From contig CAZZEC010000007.1 of the NCBI GenBank assembly GCA_964652565.1, positions 10,905 to 74,904 of the forward strand: DNA of 64,000 nt, given 5' to 3'. The position numbers and the translations under genes were made by a program. The notes under the pieces are model-generated. The model was not told the DNA's origin. It worked only from the letters and a program-made list of their open reading frames with translations, and ran no database searches. Shown here piece by piece: positions 7,693 through 18,432 of this stretch; position 1 is the stretch's first letter; the number at the start of each line of letters is the position of its first letter. Origin of the DNA: JBCCTX01 sp964652565 (GTDB lineage Bacteria > Bacteroidota > Bacteroidia > J057).

Positions 7693-9333
7693 TTAATAAC
7701 CAGGATTTTGGGGAAAGTCTCCAGGATTGCTTACCCTATCAATTTGGTTTTGGGGTATGGGTCTGACTAAGTGCTTTTCCTGTATATTAGGAGCAGCATC
7801 CAGGTTATATAGCCTGACTCTTTCCAAGAGTTTTCCCGTTCTTTTGAGGTCATACCACCTATGCATTTCACCTGCAAGTTCTTTGGCTCTTTCATCCAGA
7901 AAGAAATCGATATCCATGTCTTCTGCAGAAACTTGCATGTCTGTCTCTTTGCCTTCCACCGCAGCTCGGGTTCTCAGCACATTGATATATTGAGCGGCGA
8001 GCTCTGCATTTCCTTGCATGTATGCAGCTTCGGCAGCAATGAGATACATTTCTGCCAGACGGATTACGGGAAAATCTCTTTGTCCACTTGGATCATTGAA
8101 GTTAGCTCGCAAAGGGTCCAGGAATTTACTCAAGACCGGATAATTACCCCTTCCTAACCCACCTATTTCCATTGGATTTTCCTGAGTAGTCACTTCCTCA
8201 TTATGATAATCTATATACCAATAAGGAGCTTTTTCCTGCAGAGAATCCTCAACTGGATATAAGACGATTCTAATAGAGGTATCGCCAGGAGATACTATAT
8301 TTCCATTGATTTCACCTGGTTTATTTGCAATCCAGACAGTTTTAAATGAACCGTGGTAACGACTATCAATCGAAGGATCCCATAGATTGTAAAAGAAATT
8401 AGTAGGCATAAATCGAGCCCAGGGGCGTCCGTTTTCAGTATCTCGCATCATAGCGGAATTTCTTTCATAATGATATACAAAATATAAGTGTGTGCGATTC
8501 CCCGTACCGTTTGTGAGAGGATCGTCTGTATATTGTACAGACCAAATGATTTCACTATTCACATCATTATCAATATCCCAAAGCGCAGCATAGGGTTTGA
8601 CTAATTCGTAGGAATAATTGTTGATGACGCTTTCTGCTTTCAGTTGTGCTTCAGACCAATTTTCTCTTACTAGTCGTACTCTTGCCATGAGTGCTTCGGC
8701 TACTCCTTTGGTAGCTCTTCCATAGTCTTGTGTAGTAAATGGTAAGTTAGTGATCGCAAATTCCAGATCAGGGATAATACCTTGTTCATATATAGTATTT
8801 ATAGGAGTGCGAAAGGCTTCAGTCTCTGCTCCTATGGTTTCTTCCAATGTAAAGTGTACATCGCCAAACTGTTGTACCAGATGGAAGTAAGCGAGTGCTC
8901 TGAGGAATCTAGCTTCTCCTACTATCCTGTTTTTTTCTTCCTCATCGATGCTTTGGATATCTGCTGCTCTATCAACAATAGTATTACACTGATTAATCAA
9001 TATATAGAAAGTGGACCAAACACCATCAATAAAAGCCACTGTACTATTAAAATTAGGGGTATATCTATTGAGTGCAGGTTGACCTCGGTTTCCATCAGAT
9101 GCAGCAGTCCAAATATCTGTGGCAGCTATAGTGAAATACATCCCTCCTTCCATACCATAAAACCATCTCAAAGGGGTATAAGCAGCCTTTAATCCATCCT
9201 CGAGTCCATCCTGATCGACATAATGAGTAGCAGCTGTAACTTGACTTACAGGGTCCTCTTCAAGGATTTCATTACAAGAGGTTATAGTAAACAGTATCAA
9301 AAATAGTACTGATAAAAGTGAGTGTTTATTCAT
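7693..9333 (-). CDS. SusD/RagB-family glycan-binding lipoprotein
   Basis: The preferred start at 9333 gives MNKHSLLSVLFLILF with lipobox TSC (Cys20). A longer open frame to 9459 lies inside the upstream SusC gene and is not credible. About 546 residues, typical of SusD. Visible family features are a TPR-like helical core (RFLRALAYFHLVQQFGD), VIRLAEMYLIAAEA and a C-terminal FFLDERAKELAGEMHRWYDLKRTGKL block, ending VRPIPQNQIDRV...PQNPGY. SusD proteins cap the SusC channel on the cell surface and capture oligosaccharides. It lies 31 bp downstream of its SusC partner, which carries an in-frame stop, so it may now act without a working channel. Confidence 0.93.
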   Translation of the reverse strand: MNKHSLLSVLFLILFTITSCNEILEEDPVSQVTAATHYVDQDGLEDGLKAAYTPLRWFYGMEGGMYFTIAATDIWTAASDGNRGQPALNRYTPNFNSTVAFIDGVWSTFYILINQCNTIVDRAADIQSIDEEEKNRIVGEARFLRALAYFHLVQQFGDVHFTLEETIGAETEAFRTPINTIYEQGIIPDLEFAITNLPFTTQDYGRATKGVAEALMARVRLVRENWSEAQLKAESVINNYSYELVKPYAALWDIDNDVNSEIIWSVQYTDDPLTNGTGNRTHLYFVYHYERNSAMMRDTENGRPWARFMPTNFFYNLWDPSIDSRYHGSFKTVWIANKPGEINGNIVSPGDTSIRIVLYPVEDSLQEKAPYWYIDYHNEEVTTQENPMEIGGLGRGNYPVLSKFLDPLRANFNDPSGQRDFPVIRLAEMYLIAAEAAYMQGNAELAAQYINVLRTRAAVEGKETDMQVSAEDMDIDFFLDERAKELAGEMHRWYDLKRTGKLLERVRLYNLDAAPNIQEKHLVRPIPQNQIDRVSNPGDFPQNPGY

Positions 9334-9364
9334 AGGATTCATTTCAAGTCTGTTGTTACGTCCG

Positions 9365-12300
9365 TTAGAAATTGAGATTAATACCAAAAATATAAGTAGA
9401 AGTTGAAAAAGTACTTGCTGGAACAAAACCGTTTGCAGTTTCAGGGTCCAGGAAATCATATTCTGAAAATATAAGTGGATTAGTTGCAGTTGCGTAAAAA
9501 CGTAATTTGTTTATTCCCAGTTGATCAAGCCACCTGCGAGGTAAGCTAAAACCCAGACTGATATTTTTGATCTTGACAAATGAACCATTAAAATATGATA
9601 CAGAAGATCGGTATTGAGAAGGAGCCTGAACCCTGGGTACAGGTATTTCATTGCTAGGGTTACTGGGTGTCCAATAGTTATGTCTGATTGAAGAGACTCT
9701 CCCATTCCAAAAATCGAGAGAATGAAATCCACTTTGTAAAAGTTGACCTTGGCGTGCATATACCAGTATACTTAAATCGAGTCCTTTAAAAGAAAATCTA
9801 TTATTGATCCCTCCGCTCCAATCAGGAACCGTAGAACCCAAAATGGTTCTGTCATCGTTGTTTAAGATTCCATCTGGTTGGTTAGTTAATTCTCCATCAT
9901 CACCTCGCCCATTTACATCTTTTATTCTAATATCTCCAGGTTGTTGACCCCATTGCGCTGCTTCTGTTTGTTGATCCAATTGCCAGATTCCATCAAATTG
10001 ATGGTCGTAAAACACATCTATGGGCTGCCCTATAAACCATCGATTCCCTATATCATCCTGCGTACCACTGAATAATTCTACGATCTCCTCATTATTGGAA
10101 AATACATTCAGATCGACATCCCAATTAAATCCTGACCCTTTCGATGAAACGATCTTGGATTGGAGGGATAATTCCCAGCCATTATTTTGAGTTGAACCAA
10201 TGTTTTCTAATATCTCTTCATATCCAGAAGTAACGGGAAGTTGCCTGCTCAATATGAGATCTCGCGTCCTGGTATTATATATCTCCAGTGTTCCAGAGAT
10301 TCTCTCGTTAAATACGGCAAAATCCAACCCAAAATTGAACGTGCGGGAAATTTCCCATTTCAAATCGGGATTGGGAATGGTCGCCTGGCTAAACCCAAAA
10401 GCACCTATGTTGCCAAAGGCGTATACAGACCTTACCAATCCTCCCTGAGTTTGAAAAGGGTTTATAGAAGTGTTTCCTACCTCACCATAACTCGCTCGGA
10501 ATTTTAAAAATGATACAGGTACTATGTCAAAGAAATCTTCTTCAGAAATGATCCACGCTGCCGAAGCGGCGGGAAAAAATGCCCATTTGTTTCCTTCAGC
10601 CAGGCGAGAAGAGCCATCAGCTCGACCTGATAAAGTAAGCAAATAACGCTCCTTGAATCGATAGTTAATTCTCCCTAAATAGGATAATAACCCCCATTCT
10701 GATAACGAACTGGAGATACCTGTAATATTTGCAGCACTTCCCAGATCATAGAACGTAGATCGGTTGATGGGAATATCTTGGCCTCTTAGAGATGATCTTT
10801 CTGTTCTTTCCTCCTGAGTACTAAACATCCCTAATATATTCAAATAGTGGGACCCAAATGCTTTATCAAAGTTCAGGATATTTTCAATTGTATAGGCAAA
10901 ATTTACTCCATTGCTTACCGATCCATTGCTGGGATTCCCAGTTAAATCTCCATTAAAAGTACCCAACCTGAAGGAGGCCAGATCAGTACCCACATTTAGC
11001 CTGTAAGAAAGAAACCTGGCAAATTGATATTCACCATATACATTATAGAAGAAACGATAGGATCTTTCCTCATTTATATATTGACCCGGTGCATACTGTA
11101 GTAAAGGAGACGTAATGAGGTTTTCACTAGGATTGGGAAAGGGTAATATATTGCCATCTGAATCGAAAGGATCAACAATGGGAATATACCATAATGCGTT
11201 TCTAGTCACAGCTGAGGACATGAAGTTAGTAGTATTTACAGATGCAGAGGAACTTATGCCTAGTGTTAACTTCCTGTTAATCTGTGCATCAAGATTGGTC
11301 CGAAGGGAATATCTTTCAAAATCGCTTTTTTCTAAGATACCTTTTTCTTCATAATATCCACCAGCAATGTAGTACTTGAAACTTTCTTTCCCACCGCTTA
11401 CTTATAGTTGATGGTCTTGCTGAGTGCCCGTTTGTAATATTTCATCCATCCAATCAGTAGAAATGCCTTGTCGCATATTTTCCGCTAAGAATGGATCCAA
11501 AATAATTTCATCATTGCTTGCATCTTCAGGTACTAACCCATTGGCTACCCTTACAAATTGTGCATACTCTTCACCATTCATCAGGTCGATATGTTCATAT
11601 GGATATTTTAACCCATAATATCCATCATAGCTGATCTCAGCTTTTTTTCCAGCTTTCCCTCTTTTGGTTGTGATCAATACCACTCCATTTGCTCCTCTAG
11701 ATCCATAAATGGCTACGGCACTGGCATCTTTGAGCACTTCTATGGAAGCAATATCATTTTGATTAAATACGATTTCTCCTCCTGAGCTAGGAATTCCGTC
11801 TATCACAATTAAGGATGCATTACTCGCATTGATGGAACGATTCCCTCGAATGGTAATTTGCAGTCTGGCACCTGGAAACCCGCCTTGTTTGACGATATCT
11901 ACTCCCGCTAGACGTCCCTGAGCCTGATCAATGACATTGGATGTGGGTACATCGTCTAAGTCTTCACCAGAAACTGACGAAATAGCACCTGTCAGGTCGC
12001 GTCTCTTGGTGCTACCATAACCCGTGACTACGATTTCATCCAGACTGGAAATACTTTCAATTAACACAATATTGACGCTACTCCGGCCCTGAATATCTAC
12101 TTCTTGAGTAGCATAGCCGATAAATGATACAATCAAAGTGCTGACCGCATCAGGTATGTTAAGAGAAAATTTTCCTTCCTCATCTGTCAGGGTACCTACA
12201 GTTGTCCCTTTAGCTAAAATAGTAGCCCCTATTAAGGACTGGTTGTCTTCATTTGTTACTGATCCTGTGATCTGCCGATCTATTAGATCTACGAATGTAA

Positions 12301-12412
12301 GTGGAAATTCGTACTTCTCATGAGGAAATGCCAGTGTAATATGCATTGACAAGAGGAAGGCAAATAGGGAAATATATTTGATTTGCCCTGGGTATTTATG
12401 GCGTCTATTCAT
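9365..12412 (-). pseudogene. SusC/RagA TonB-dependent receptor interrupted by one in-frame TAA
   Basis: Reading from the ATG at 12412, a 336-codon frame ends in TAA (complement of 11402-11404), and the same frame continues open to 9365 for the rest of the receptor. The whole is about 1015 codons, normal for SusC. The first part has a signal peptide, a carboxypeptidase-regulatory-like domain (QITGSVTNEDNQSLIGATI) and a plug (DEIVVTGYGSTKRRDLTGA; LKDASAVAIYGSRGANGV). The TAA falls in the first barrel strand at QDHQL*VSGG, where family members read HQLSVSGG, so TCA(Ser) to TAA is the simplest change. No frameshift is needed. It is either a nonsense mutation that removes the whole barrel or a base-calling error. 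No STN domain is present, so FecR-type signalling is not expected. Confidence 0.88.
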
Positions 12413-12698
12413 GTTACTACAAAAGGTTTTTGCTTAGGTTTTTTGTGAAAATCAATTAATAGTAATACTTACTTCGAAAAGTAGTTTAATTTTTTGGAAG
12501 ATTTTATTAATAAGTAAAAAAATCTTAAAAACGTCTTATTTGTGTATTGGAAATGGACCAGTTTTTCCCAATTGAAGTTACCTCTTATACAGATGCACCC
12601 ATTTTTCAAATATTATTAAATATATCATGGCCATGCTTCTTGAAACTTGTCATTTCAATGAAAGATGTTAATTTGAACTAACCCAATTCTCATATCTA

Positions 12699-15110
12699 AT
12701 GAATTATCTGAATTTTGTACTTGTTTTCTTTGTAGGTATGTGTACTCCCTGCATCCTAAACGCGCAAACGATACAATCTGACACAATAAAATTGTCAGGA
12801 ATAGACCGTAAAGTAGAAATCTGTGTTGATACATGGGGAATCGCCCACATTTATGCCCAAAATGAACATGACTTGTTCTTTGCACAGGGATTTAATGCTG
12901 CCAGAGACCGTTTGTTTCAATTGGAAATATGGAGGAGGCAGGCGTTGGGTACAGTAGCTGAATTGCTGGGGAAAAGGGAGCTACAAAGGGATATCGGAAC
13001 ACGACTCTTCAAATTCCGAGGAAACATGGAGCAGGAGATGAACCATTACCATCCACGGGGAAATGAAATCATCACACAGTTTGTTAATGGAGTCAATGCC
13101 TATATAGAATTGACACGACAAATGCCAGAACTGCTTCCTGTAGAATTTGAACTGCTTGATACTCAGCCCGAATTTTGGACACCAGAGGTAGTCGTATCCA
13201 GGCATCAAGGCTTATTGGGTAATATTACCGATGAATTGGAATATGTAAGGTTGGTAAAAGCTATAGGGGGTGAAGATACCCAGGGTTTGATGGGCTTTCA
13301 TCCCAACAAACCCGATCTAACAATAGACCCAAAGTTGGAAGATATTGATTGGGATCAGGATATTCTGGGCATTTATAATGCTTTCCGTAGACCGGTACGA
13401 TTTCAATCCGAAGATCTTGCTATGGATCTCCCAACGGAATTACAATCAGATACCATCTGGGCGCTGGAGCCTTTAAATATAGACGTAAAAAATGATATTG
13501 GTTCCAATAATTGGGTGGTTTCAGGGAAACTTACTCAAAGTGGATATCCCATTATGGCCAATGACCCTCACAGAACACAGGCAGTACCTTCATTGAGATA
13601 TTGGGCACATTTACATGCACCTGGATGGAATGTAATAGGTGGGGGAGAACCGGAAATCCCGGGCATTTCTATTGGTCATAATGAACACGGGGCTTGGGGG
13701 CTTACCGTATTTAATACTGATGCAGAAGATTTATATGTTTACGAAACAAACCCTCAGAATCCTGATCAATATTGGTATAATGGACAATGGGAAGATATGA
13801 AGCTGATAGAGGATACAATTAAGGTTAAAGGGCAAGAGGATATATATCATACATATAAATACACTCGTCATGGTCCGGTAGTGTTTGAAAATACTGAAAC
13901 CTCCCGCGCTTTTGCTATTAGGGCAGGGTGGATGGAGATAGGTGGTTCACCCTATTTAGCAAGTCTGAGGATGGATCAGGCAGATACCTGGGAAAGTTTC
14001 CGGGAAGCGTGTACATACAGTCATATTCCTGGAGAAAACATGATTTGGGCAGATAAGGAAGGAAATATTGGTTGGCAAGCGGTAGGTATTGCACCTGTAA
14101 GAGAAAATTGGTCGGGATTGATACCTGTACCTGGTGATGGTCGCTACGAATGGAGTGGATATTTACCTATTCAAGCAAAGCCACATGTAGTAAACCCCGA
14201 AGAGGGCTTTATTTCAACTGCCAATCAGCAGGTTACTCCTCGTGAGTATGAATATCCAGAAGCGTTGGGATATGAATGGGCAGATCCATATAGAGGGAAT
14301 CGTTTGAAAGAAGTACTGGGATCGGGCAGAATACACAGTCTTATGGACATGATGCGACTGCAAACAGATTATGTATCGATTCCTGCAAGAACACTTACAC
14401 CCTTGCTCTTTGATTTGGACTTGACTGAAGAATTGAATATTCAAGCACTTGAATACTTGAGATATTGGGATTTTCGATTAAATCCCGGCTCTGTAGCGGC
14501 AGGGATCTATGTAGCATGGGAAAGAGCACTAGTAGATGAAGTACGAAAAAGAATCATACCAGATGAAGCAAAGGAATATATAAGCTGGATGCCTATGCGT
14601 ACATGTATAGATGCCCTTACGCTTCCTTCTCATCGTCTGGGAGCCCAACCGCTTGATGCCAGGGAGGAATTACTAATATCTACTTTTATCGCTTCAGTTA
14701 ATAATATGAAAGAAAAGTTTGGTACTGACATGAGCAATTGGGTATATGGTCAAGAAAACTATAAGCATATTCGTTTAACGCATTCTCTGGGTAATATTGT
14801 GGAACCTGAGCTTCAGAACAAGCTCAATGTGGGCCCTTTACCACGTGGAGGAAATAGTTTTACGGTAAATAATACCGCATCGGGTAATAATCAAAGTTCC
14901 GGTGCCTCTTTCAGGATAATCGTAGATCTTGCAGATTGGGATAAATGTGTAGGGATGAACAGTCCTGGACAGTCGGGCGATCCAGACAGCCCCCATTACA
15001 ATGACCTATTCAAATACTGGGCAGAGGACCAGTTTTTCCCTGTGGCCTTTAGTCGAAAAAAGGTAGAGGAGATGACTGAGAAGGTGATTGTGTTGGTTAA
15101 AAAGCCTTGA
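12699..15110 (+). CDS. Penicillin-acylase-family Ntn hydrolase, exported
   Basis: The 803-residue protein has a signal peptide (MNYLNFVLVFFVGMCTPCIL, cut near NAQ). The alpha-subunit part has WGIAHIYAQNEHDLFFAQGF and ARDRLFQLEIWRRQALG. The autoprocessing site is GSNNWVVSGKLT with Ser269 as the predicted N-terminal nucleophile, followed by PIMANDPHR. Members fold as precursors, cut themselves before the Ser, and hydrolyse amides such as beta-lactams, N-acyl-homoserine lactones or N-acyl amino acids in the periplasm. The substrate cannot be set from sequence; quorum-signal acylase activity is one option. It is transcribed divergently from the broken SusC across a 286-bp AT-rich spacer. Confidence 0.9.
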   Translation: MNYLNFVLVFFVGMCTPCILNAQTIQSDTIKLSGIDRKVEICVDTWGIAHIYAQNEHDLFFAQGFNAARDRLFQLEIWRRQALGTVAELLGKRELQRDIGTRLFKFRGNMEQEMNHYHPRGNEIITQFVNGVNAYIELTRQMPELLPVEFELLDTQPEFWTPEVVVSRHQGLLGNITDELEYVRLVKAIGGEDTQGLMGFHPNKPDLTIDPKLEDIDWDQDILGIYNAFRRPVRFQSEDLAMDLPTELQSDTIWALEPLNIDVKNDIGSNNWVVSGKLTQSGYPIMANDPHRTQAVPSLRYWAHLHAPGWNVIGGGEPEIPGISIGHNEHGAWGLTVFNTDAEDLYVYETNPQNPDQYWYNGQWEDMKLIEDTIKVKGQEDIYHTYKYTRHGPVVFENTETSRAFAIRAGWMEIGGSPYLASLRMDQADTWESFREACTYSHIPGENMIWADKEGNIGWQAVGIAPVRENWSGLIPVPGDGRYEWSGYLPIQAKPHVVNPEEGFISTANQQVTPREYEYPEALGYEWADPYRGNRLKEVLGSGRIHSLMDMMRLQTDYVSIPARTLTPLLFDLDLTEELNIQALEYLRYWDFRLNPGSVAAGIYVAWERALVDEVRKRIIPDEAKEYISWMPMRTCIDALTLPSHRLGAQPLDAREELLISTFIASVNNMKEKFGTDMSNWVYGQENYKHIRLTHSLGNIVEPELQNKLNVGPLPRGGNSFTVNNTASGNNQSSGASFRIIVDLADWDKCVGMNSPGQSGDPDSPHYNDLFKYWAEDQFFPVAFSRKKVEEMTEKVIVLVKKP

Positions 15111-15156
15111 GTATGGTAGCCTGGTTCTTTTATACATTATTGCATGTCTTAAACAC

Positions 15157-17643
15157 TCACTCACCATCCAGCAGACCTCGATACACCTCTTTTGCTTGTT
15201 CGTATGCCTGTTTAGCTGCTACTTTCTCTTCCTCACGGATACGTGTTTTCTTTTGCTCCCAACATTGATCTACTGCTGCGAGGTTCCATTCTACGCTTTT
15301 GGGAACGAGAATGGGCTTTTTATCTACGGTTACAAATATGGGATTGGTATGAGAACTGGGATAAATACGTAGCGCCAACCAGCAGGATTCCTTGGGTTGA
15401 TAATCAAACTGTACATCTTCCCAGTTTCCATCTCCTGTGATTACTTGCCTGGATACCGGAACGCCGTTTGACAATAGCTCCACAGCTACTTGTCGGCTGC
15501 TATCTATGCGAGCACGTTCCACATGCCAATAGGGATATTCGTGCAAAGGCCTATTGGCGACGCTACGCTCGACGGGGCCTTGCTGTTCGCTGAGAAAAGC
15601 CGCTGCTTTACCAGATACACTAAGGGTAGTACCTGAGCTTACTGCTAACTCACTGCCATTTTCCCCCAGATTCACATCATTTACCTTAAAATCTATCAAA
15701 TGAGAAAAACCATCTGATATGTAGGTGCGACCTGCTGTTAAGGCGTCCATATAACTTTCAAAGTTCAACTCCCCCTCGAGTTTGGCATAGGAACGCGTAG
15801 CGCCCACTCTTTCATCCGAAATACATGGGAAATCTGTCTCGCCACTCAGACGTACTCGGAATCCACAATTCAAGCTGTGATACCAGTTATTTAATTCCCA
15901 GTGTATGGGGGTATCCCCTGCCGAGTAAAAATCTACAGCTTCATGCGCAACGGTTACCACATATTCATTCGCACCGATTCCATCCATTTTAGGTAATTCA
16001 TAATTAGGTAAGTCTGTCGTAGGATTTACCGGTGCCAATCCCCAACCTGAATGAGCATACCCAACAATACCCCCCTGATCTTTGGCCCATTGTAAAACTG
16101 GAAGTGTCCAACTTGGCCATTCCTCGACTTGGGTAGTATTAGGATAATCATCTTCTTTTATGTTCAATAGGACAATATGACCAGCATGCGAGGAAGGAAA
16201 GCCAGACACTTCTACATCATAGCGCAGGACATTTTCCTGATCAGAAAGGGGATGGGATTCACCCGTAAAGTATTCTTTTTGGTGATACCAGGAAGGGCCC
16301 CAGGTCAAATTACTTCCCATATTGAGATCTTCACCCTGTATCTGTCTCCACATATGCTCTGGAAGAACACCTTCTGCTGGACTTTCGTAGTGCGAACAAC
16401 CTGCTGCATGGATGTGGTGGTCGCCACTATACCAACCTAAATCAGCCATGTGAACCCATCTGTTGAGCTGTACGGGTACTATGAGAGAATCTACCTGCTC
16501 TGGAACGTTGATTTGCTGAAGGCTGGAACGATATTCGGGGCCTCTGCCCACCACCATATTATAATCCCCTGGAGGTAAGTACACATGTTCACCAGTTGTA
16601 CGGTATATCTGAGGCTGGAAGAAAAAGTCGGGATACTCATCGGCAGTTGCTACCCTTCTGGCGGGCAAGGGATAAATCCCACTTAATTTTTGGGGAGTTT
16701 CCAACTTCACTTCTGACTGTATTTCTGGTTGGAGAAACATAGTAGTCGCCCATTCCTGAATGTCATCCGTTACATCAGCATCCCAACTGAGGTGTCGCGA
16801 CATGGTCAATCGATAATCTTCCGGGAAGAGATTCTCTGACTCGCGATCTATCAAACGCTCTATGCCATCTGTGATCAGAAATGAAGCCATTACAGGGCTG
16901 CCATCTGTATCTTTTACATCAAATACTACTTTTATTGCAGGTTGTATGTCAAAGAGAATGTCAATCGTATTTCTGAATCCAATATCCTGTGTTCCCTGGC
17001 CCACATTAAATCCCAGGTTTACCTCTTTTTTACCCTGCTCCCGCGTGTAGATCATAAGAACTACGTATTCCAGATTGAGTCCTGAAAGTGACCCTTTAAG
17101 CGGCCGATCTCTGTATATAGCCATTTCCATGAATCTGCTTTGTACTTCTGCTTCAGTTAAGACGTTTTCTTCATGTGCCCTATGCGCTCCGGTAGAGCGA
17201 TGTAATAGAGGCATAGCTTGTGGACTTTCCACTTCCAGGCGAGCGGTTACCCCTGCTTCATTATGTACTTTTACTAAGAATGTCGACCAACCTTCCTGCA
17301 TCAATACAGCCTGAGCAGGACCCTGTTGAACTTTTACTCGGGATTCCGGATTGATGTTGACCATAGCCAAGCAATAGGGATCAAGGAGTTGCTGAATATT
17401 TTTCACAGTCTCCTGACTCAATGATTCCTTTTCCAAGTCTTCTAACTGCTTGCTTACCTTCAGGGGTAAAGGACTACCAATGTATCCCAGCGCTTCATTT
17501 AGTCGCAGGGTTTGTGACATCAAGGGTTGGGCTTCTACAGATTCTATAGTTGTAGCAACATTATGGGTAGTATCATGGTCCGTTTTTTTACAGGAAAGAG
17601 CGATAAACAAACCGAAGATGCAGAGAAGGTGGAGAGATTTCAT
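15157..17643 (-). CDS. CehA/McbA-family PHP-type metallohydrolase lipoprotein
   Basis: The 828-residue protein begins with a lipoprotein signal (LLCIFGLFIALSC). An N-terminal and middle region of about 400 residues looks beta-rich and is unassigned. The catalytic PHP-like part starts near residue 400 with GWYSGDHHIHAAG, a metal-binding His cluster, and continues with GGIVGYAHSGW, all typical of the CehA/McbA branch (carbaryl hydrolase relatives). The C-terminus is another beta domain. Such proteins hydrolyse esters or phosphoesters; most Bacteroidota members have no known substrate. It converges with the acylase gene, 46 bp apart. The C-terminal tail is charged (EEEKVAAKQAYEQAKEVYRG) and probably helical. 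Confidence 0.75.
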   Translation of the reverse strand: MKSLHLLCIFGLFIALSCKKTDHDTTHNVATTIESVEAQPLMSQTLRLNEALGYIGSPLPLKVSKQLEDLEKESLSQETVKNIQQLLDPYCLAMVNINPESRVKVQQGPAQAVLMQEGWSTFLVKVHNEAGVTARLEVESPQAMPLLHRSTGAHRAHEENVLTEAEVQSRFMEMAIYRDRPLKGSLSGLNLEYVVLMIYTREQGKKEVNLGFNVGQGTQDIGFRNTIDILFDIQPAIKVVFDVKDTDGSPVMASFLITDGIERLIDRESENLFPEDYRLTMSRHLSWDADVTDDIQEWATTMFLQPEIQSEVKLETPQKLSGIYPLPARRVATADEYPDFFFQPQIYRTTGEHVYLPPGDYNMVVGRGPEYRSSLQQINVPEQVDSLIVPVQLNRWVHMADLGWYSGDHHIHAAGCSHYESPAEGVLPEHMWRQIQGEDLNMGSNLTWGPSWYHQKEYFTGESHPLSDQENVLRYDVEVSGFPSSHAGHIVLLNIKEDDYPNTTQVEEWPSWTLPVLQWAKDQGGIVGYAHSGWGLAPVNPTTDLPNYELPKMDGIGANEYVVTVAHEAVDFYSAGDTPIHWELNNWYHSLNCGFRVRLSGETDFPCISDERVGATRSYAKLEGELNFESYMDALTAGRTYISDGFSHLIDFKVNDVNLGENGSELAVSSGTTLSVSGKAAAFLSEQQGPVERSVANRPLHEYPYWHVERARIDSSRQVAVELLSNGVPVSRQVITGDGNWEDVQFDYQPKESCWLALRIYPSSHTNPIFVTVDKKPILVPKSVEWNLAAVDQCWEQKKTRIREEEKVAAKQAYEQAKEVYRGLLDGE

Positions 17644-17971
17644 GATAAGAGAATTTCAAATGTGAGTAAATGAGCTATGTCGGACTGAGTAGATTATTGG
17701 AATACATCATATGTCCAATAATGCTCCTCATTTAAAAATAACCAATTATCGATAAAAAGTCAGGGTTTAATTTTAAGAAGATATGTAGCGTTCCCTTTAA
17801 CTTATAGGAGATAGCGTAATTTAAACCATTTAGATCGCATATAGATAGCCCATTACCTATGGTTTTCTTTTTTAATATTGGAAATAAGCCATGGATTAGA
17901 TAGTGAATGATATCTGACATTTACTACCTCTGTATATTTGTAGATTAATACTTAGGTATGTTAAAGTTGAG
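17644..17971. other. Intergenic spacer without recognised gene
   Basis: A 328-bp AT-rich spacer lies between two divergent genes. I see no RNA gene, no strong hairpin with a T-run and no open frame of note. It presumably holds the promoters of both flanking lipoprotein genes, but no clear TAnnTTTG box was found. Confidence 0.5.
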
Positions 17972-18004
17972 ATGATCCTTTCACAGACACAACCTCCCAG
18001 AATC

Positions 18005-18426
18005 ATGTTGATTACTTTGTTTTTATGGCTAGCGTTTACTAGCTGCAATTCAAATGAGTCCAGCGAACCTGTTGATGACTTATCCCTAGTTGAGCAATCA
18101 CAATATATCAATGTTTCAGCCACACATTTAGAAAGCATTAGATTAGATGATAATAGCATGGATGGACATGCTATCGATTTTTATGACATCAATCAAGACG
18201 GATGGCTAGATATCATTTCGGGTAATCGCTTTAATGGCGAAGTATGCTGGTTTTGATTAATGATAAAAACCTGGGATTTGAAGACAAAAGTACTGAGTTT
18301 TTTCCTGAAGTAGATAGTTATGTATTTGACTTCCAATTCTCAGATTTCAATCAAGATGGAAATACGGATATCTATTTCTGTAACTTTTGGGGTCGGGATA
18401 TATTATTATTTGGAAAAAATGAATAA
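18005..18426 (+). pseudogene. FG-GAP/VCBS-repeat lipoprotein remnant with frameshift
   Basis: The ATG at 18005 gives a lipoprotein signal (MLITLFLWLAFTSC); another ATG at 17972 adds 11 residues. The frame runs through the calcium-loop DINQDGWLDIISG and stops at 18256 after FNGEVCWF. A second frame, overlapping from 18244, continues MLVLINDKNLGFEDKS and holds another repeat, DFNQDGNTDIYF, ending at 18426. Joining them by restoring one base in GT(A)ATG reads NGEVMLVLINDKNLGF, exactly how FG-GAP blades normally run. Even repaired, the protein would have only about two repeats (about 140 residues), much shorter than a complete seven-bladed propeller. It is therefore likely a decayed, truncated gene; a base-calling error would explain only the shift, not the short length. 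Confidence 0.65.
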
Positions 18427-18432
18427 CTCACT

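Noticed and set aside
7632..7766. A 44-codon plus-strand frame upstream of and into the SusD end
   Set aside because: It runs antisense over the SusD C-terminus, with no hydrophobic or domain signal; likely chance.
9334..9459. Longer SusD start giving an extra 42 residues (MISWTLKLQT...)
   Set aside because: It lies inside the SusC 3' end, and the ATG at 9333 gives a normal lipoprotein leader.
12413..12698. Promoter boxes (TAnnTTTG) for the divergent SusC and acylase genes
   Set aside because: Only partial matches, such as TTAATTTG at 12668, were seen; not enough to call.
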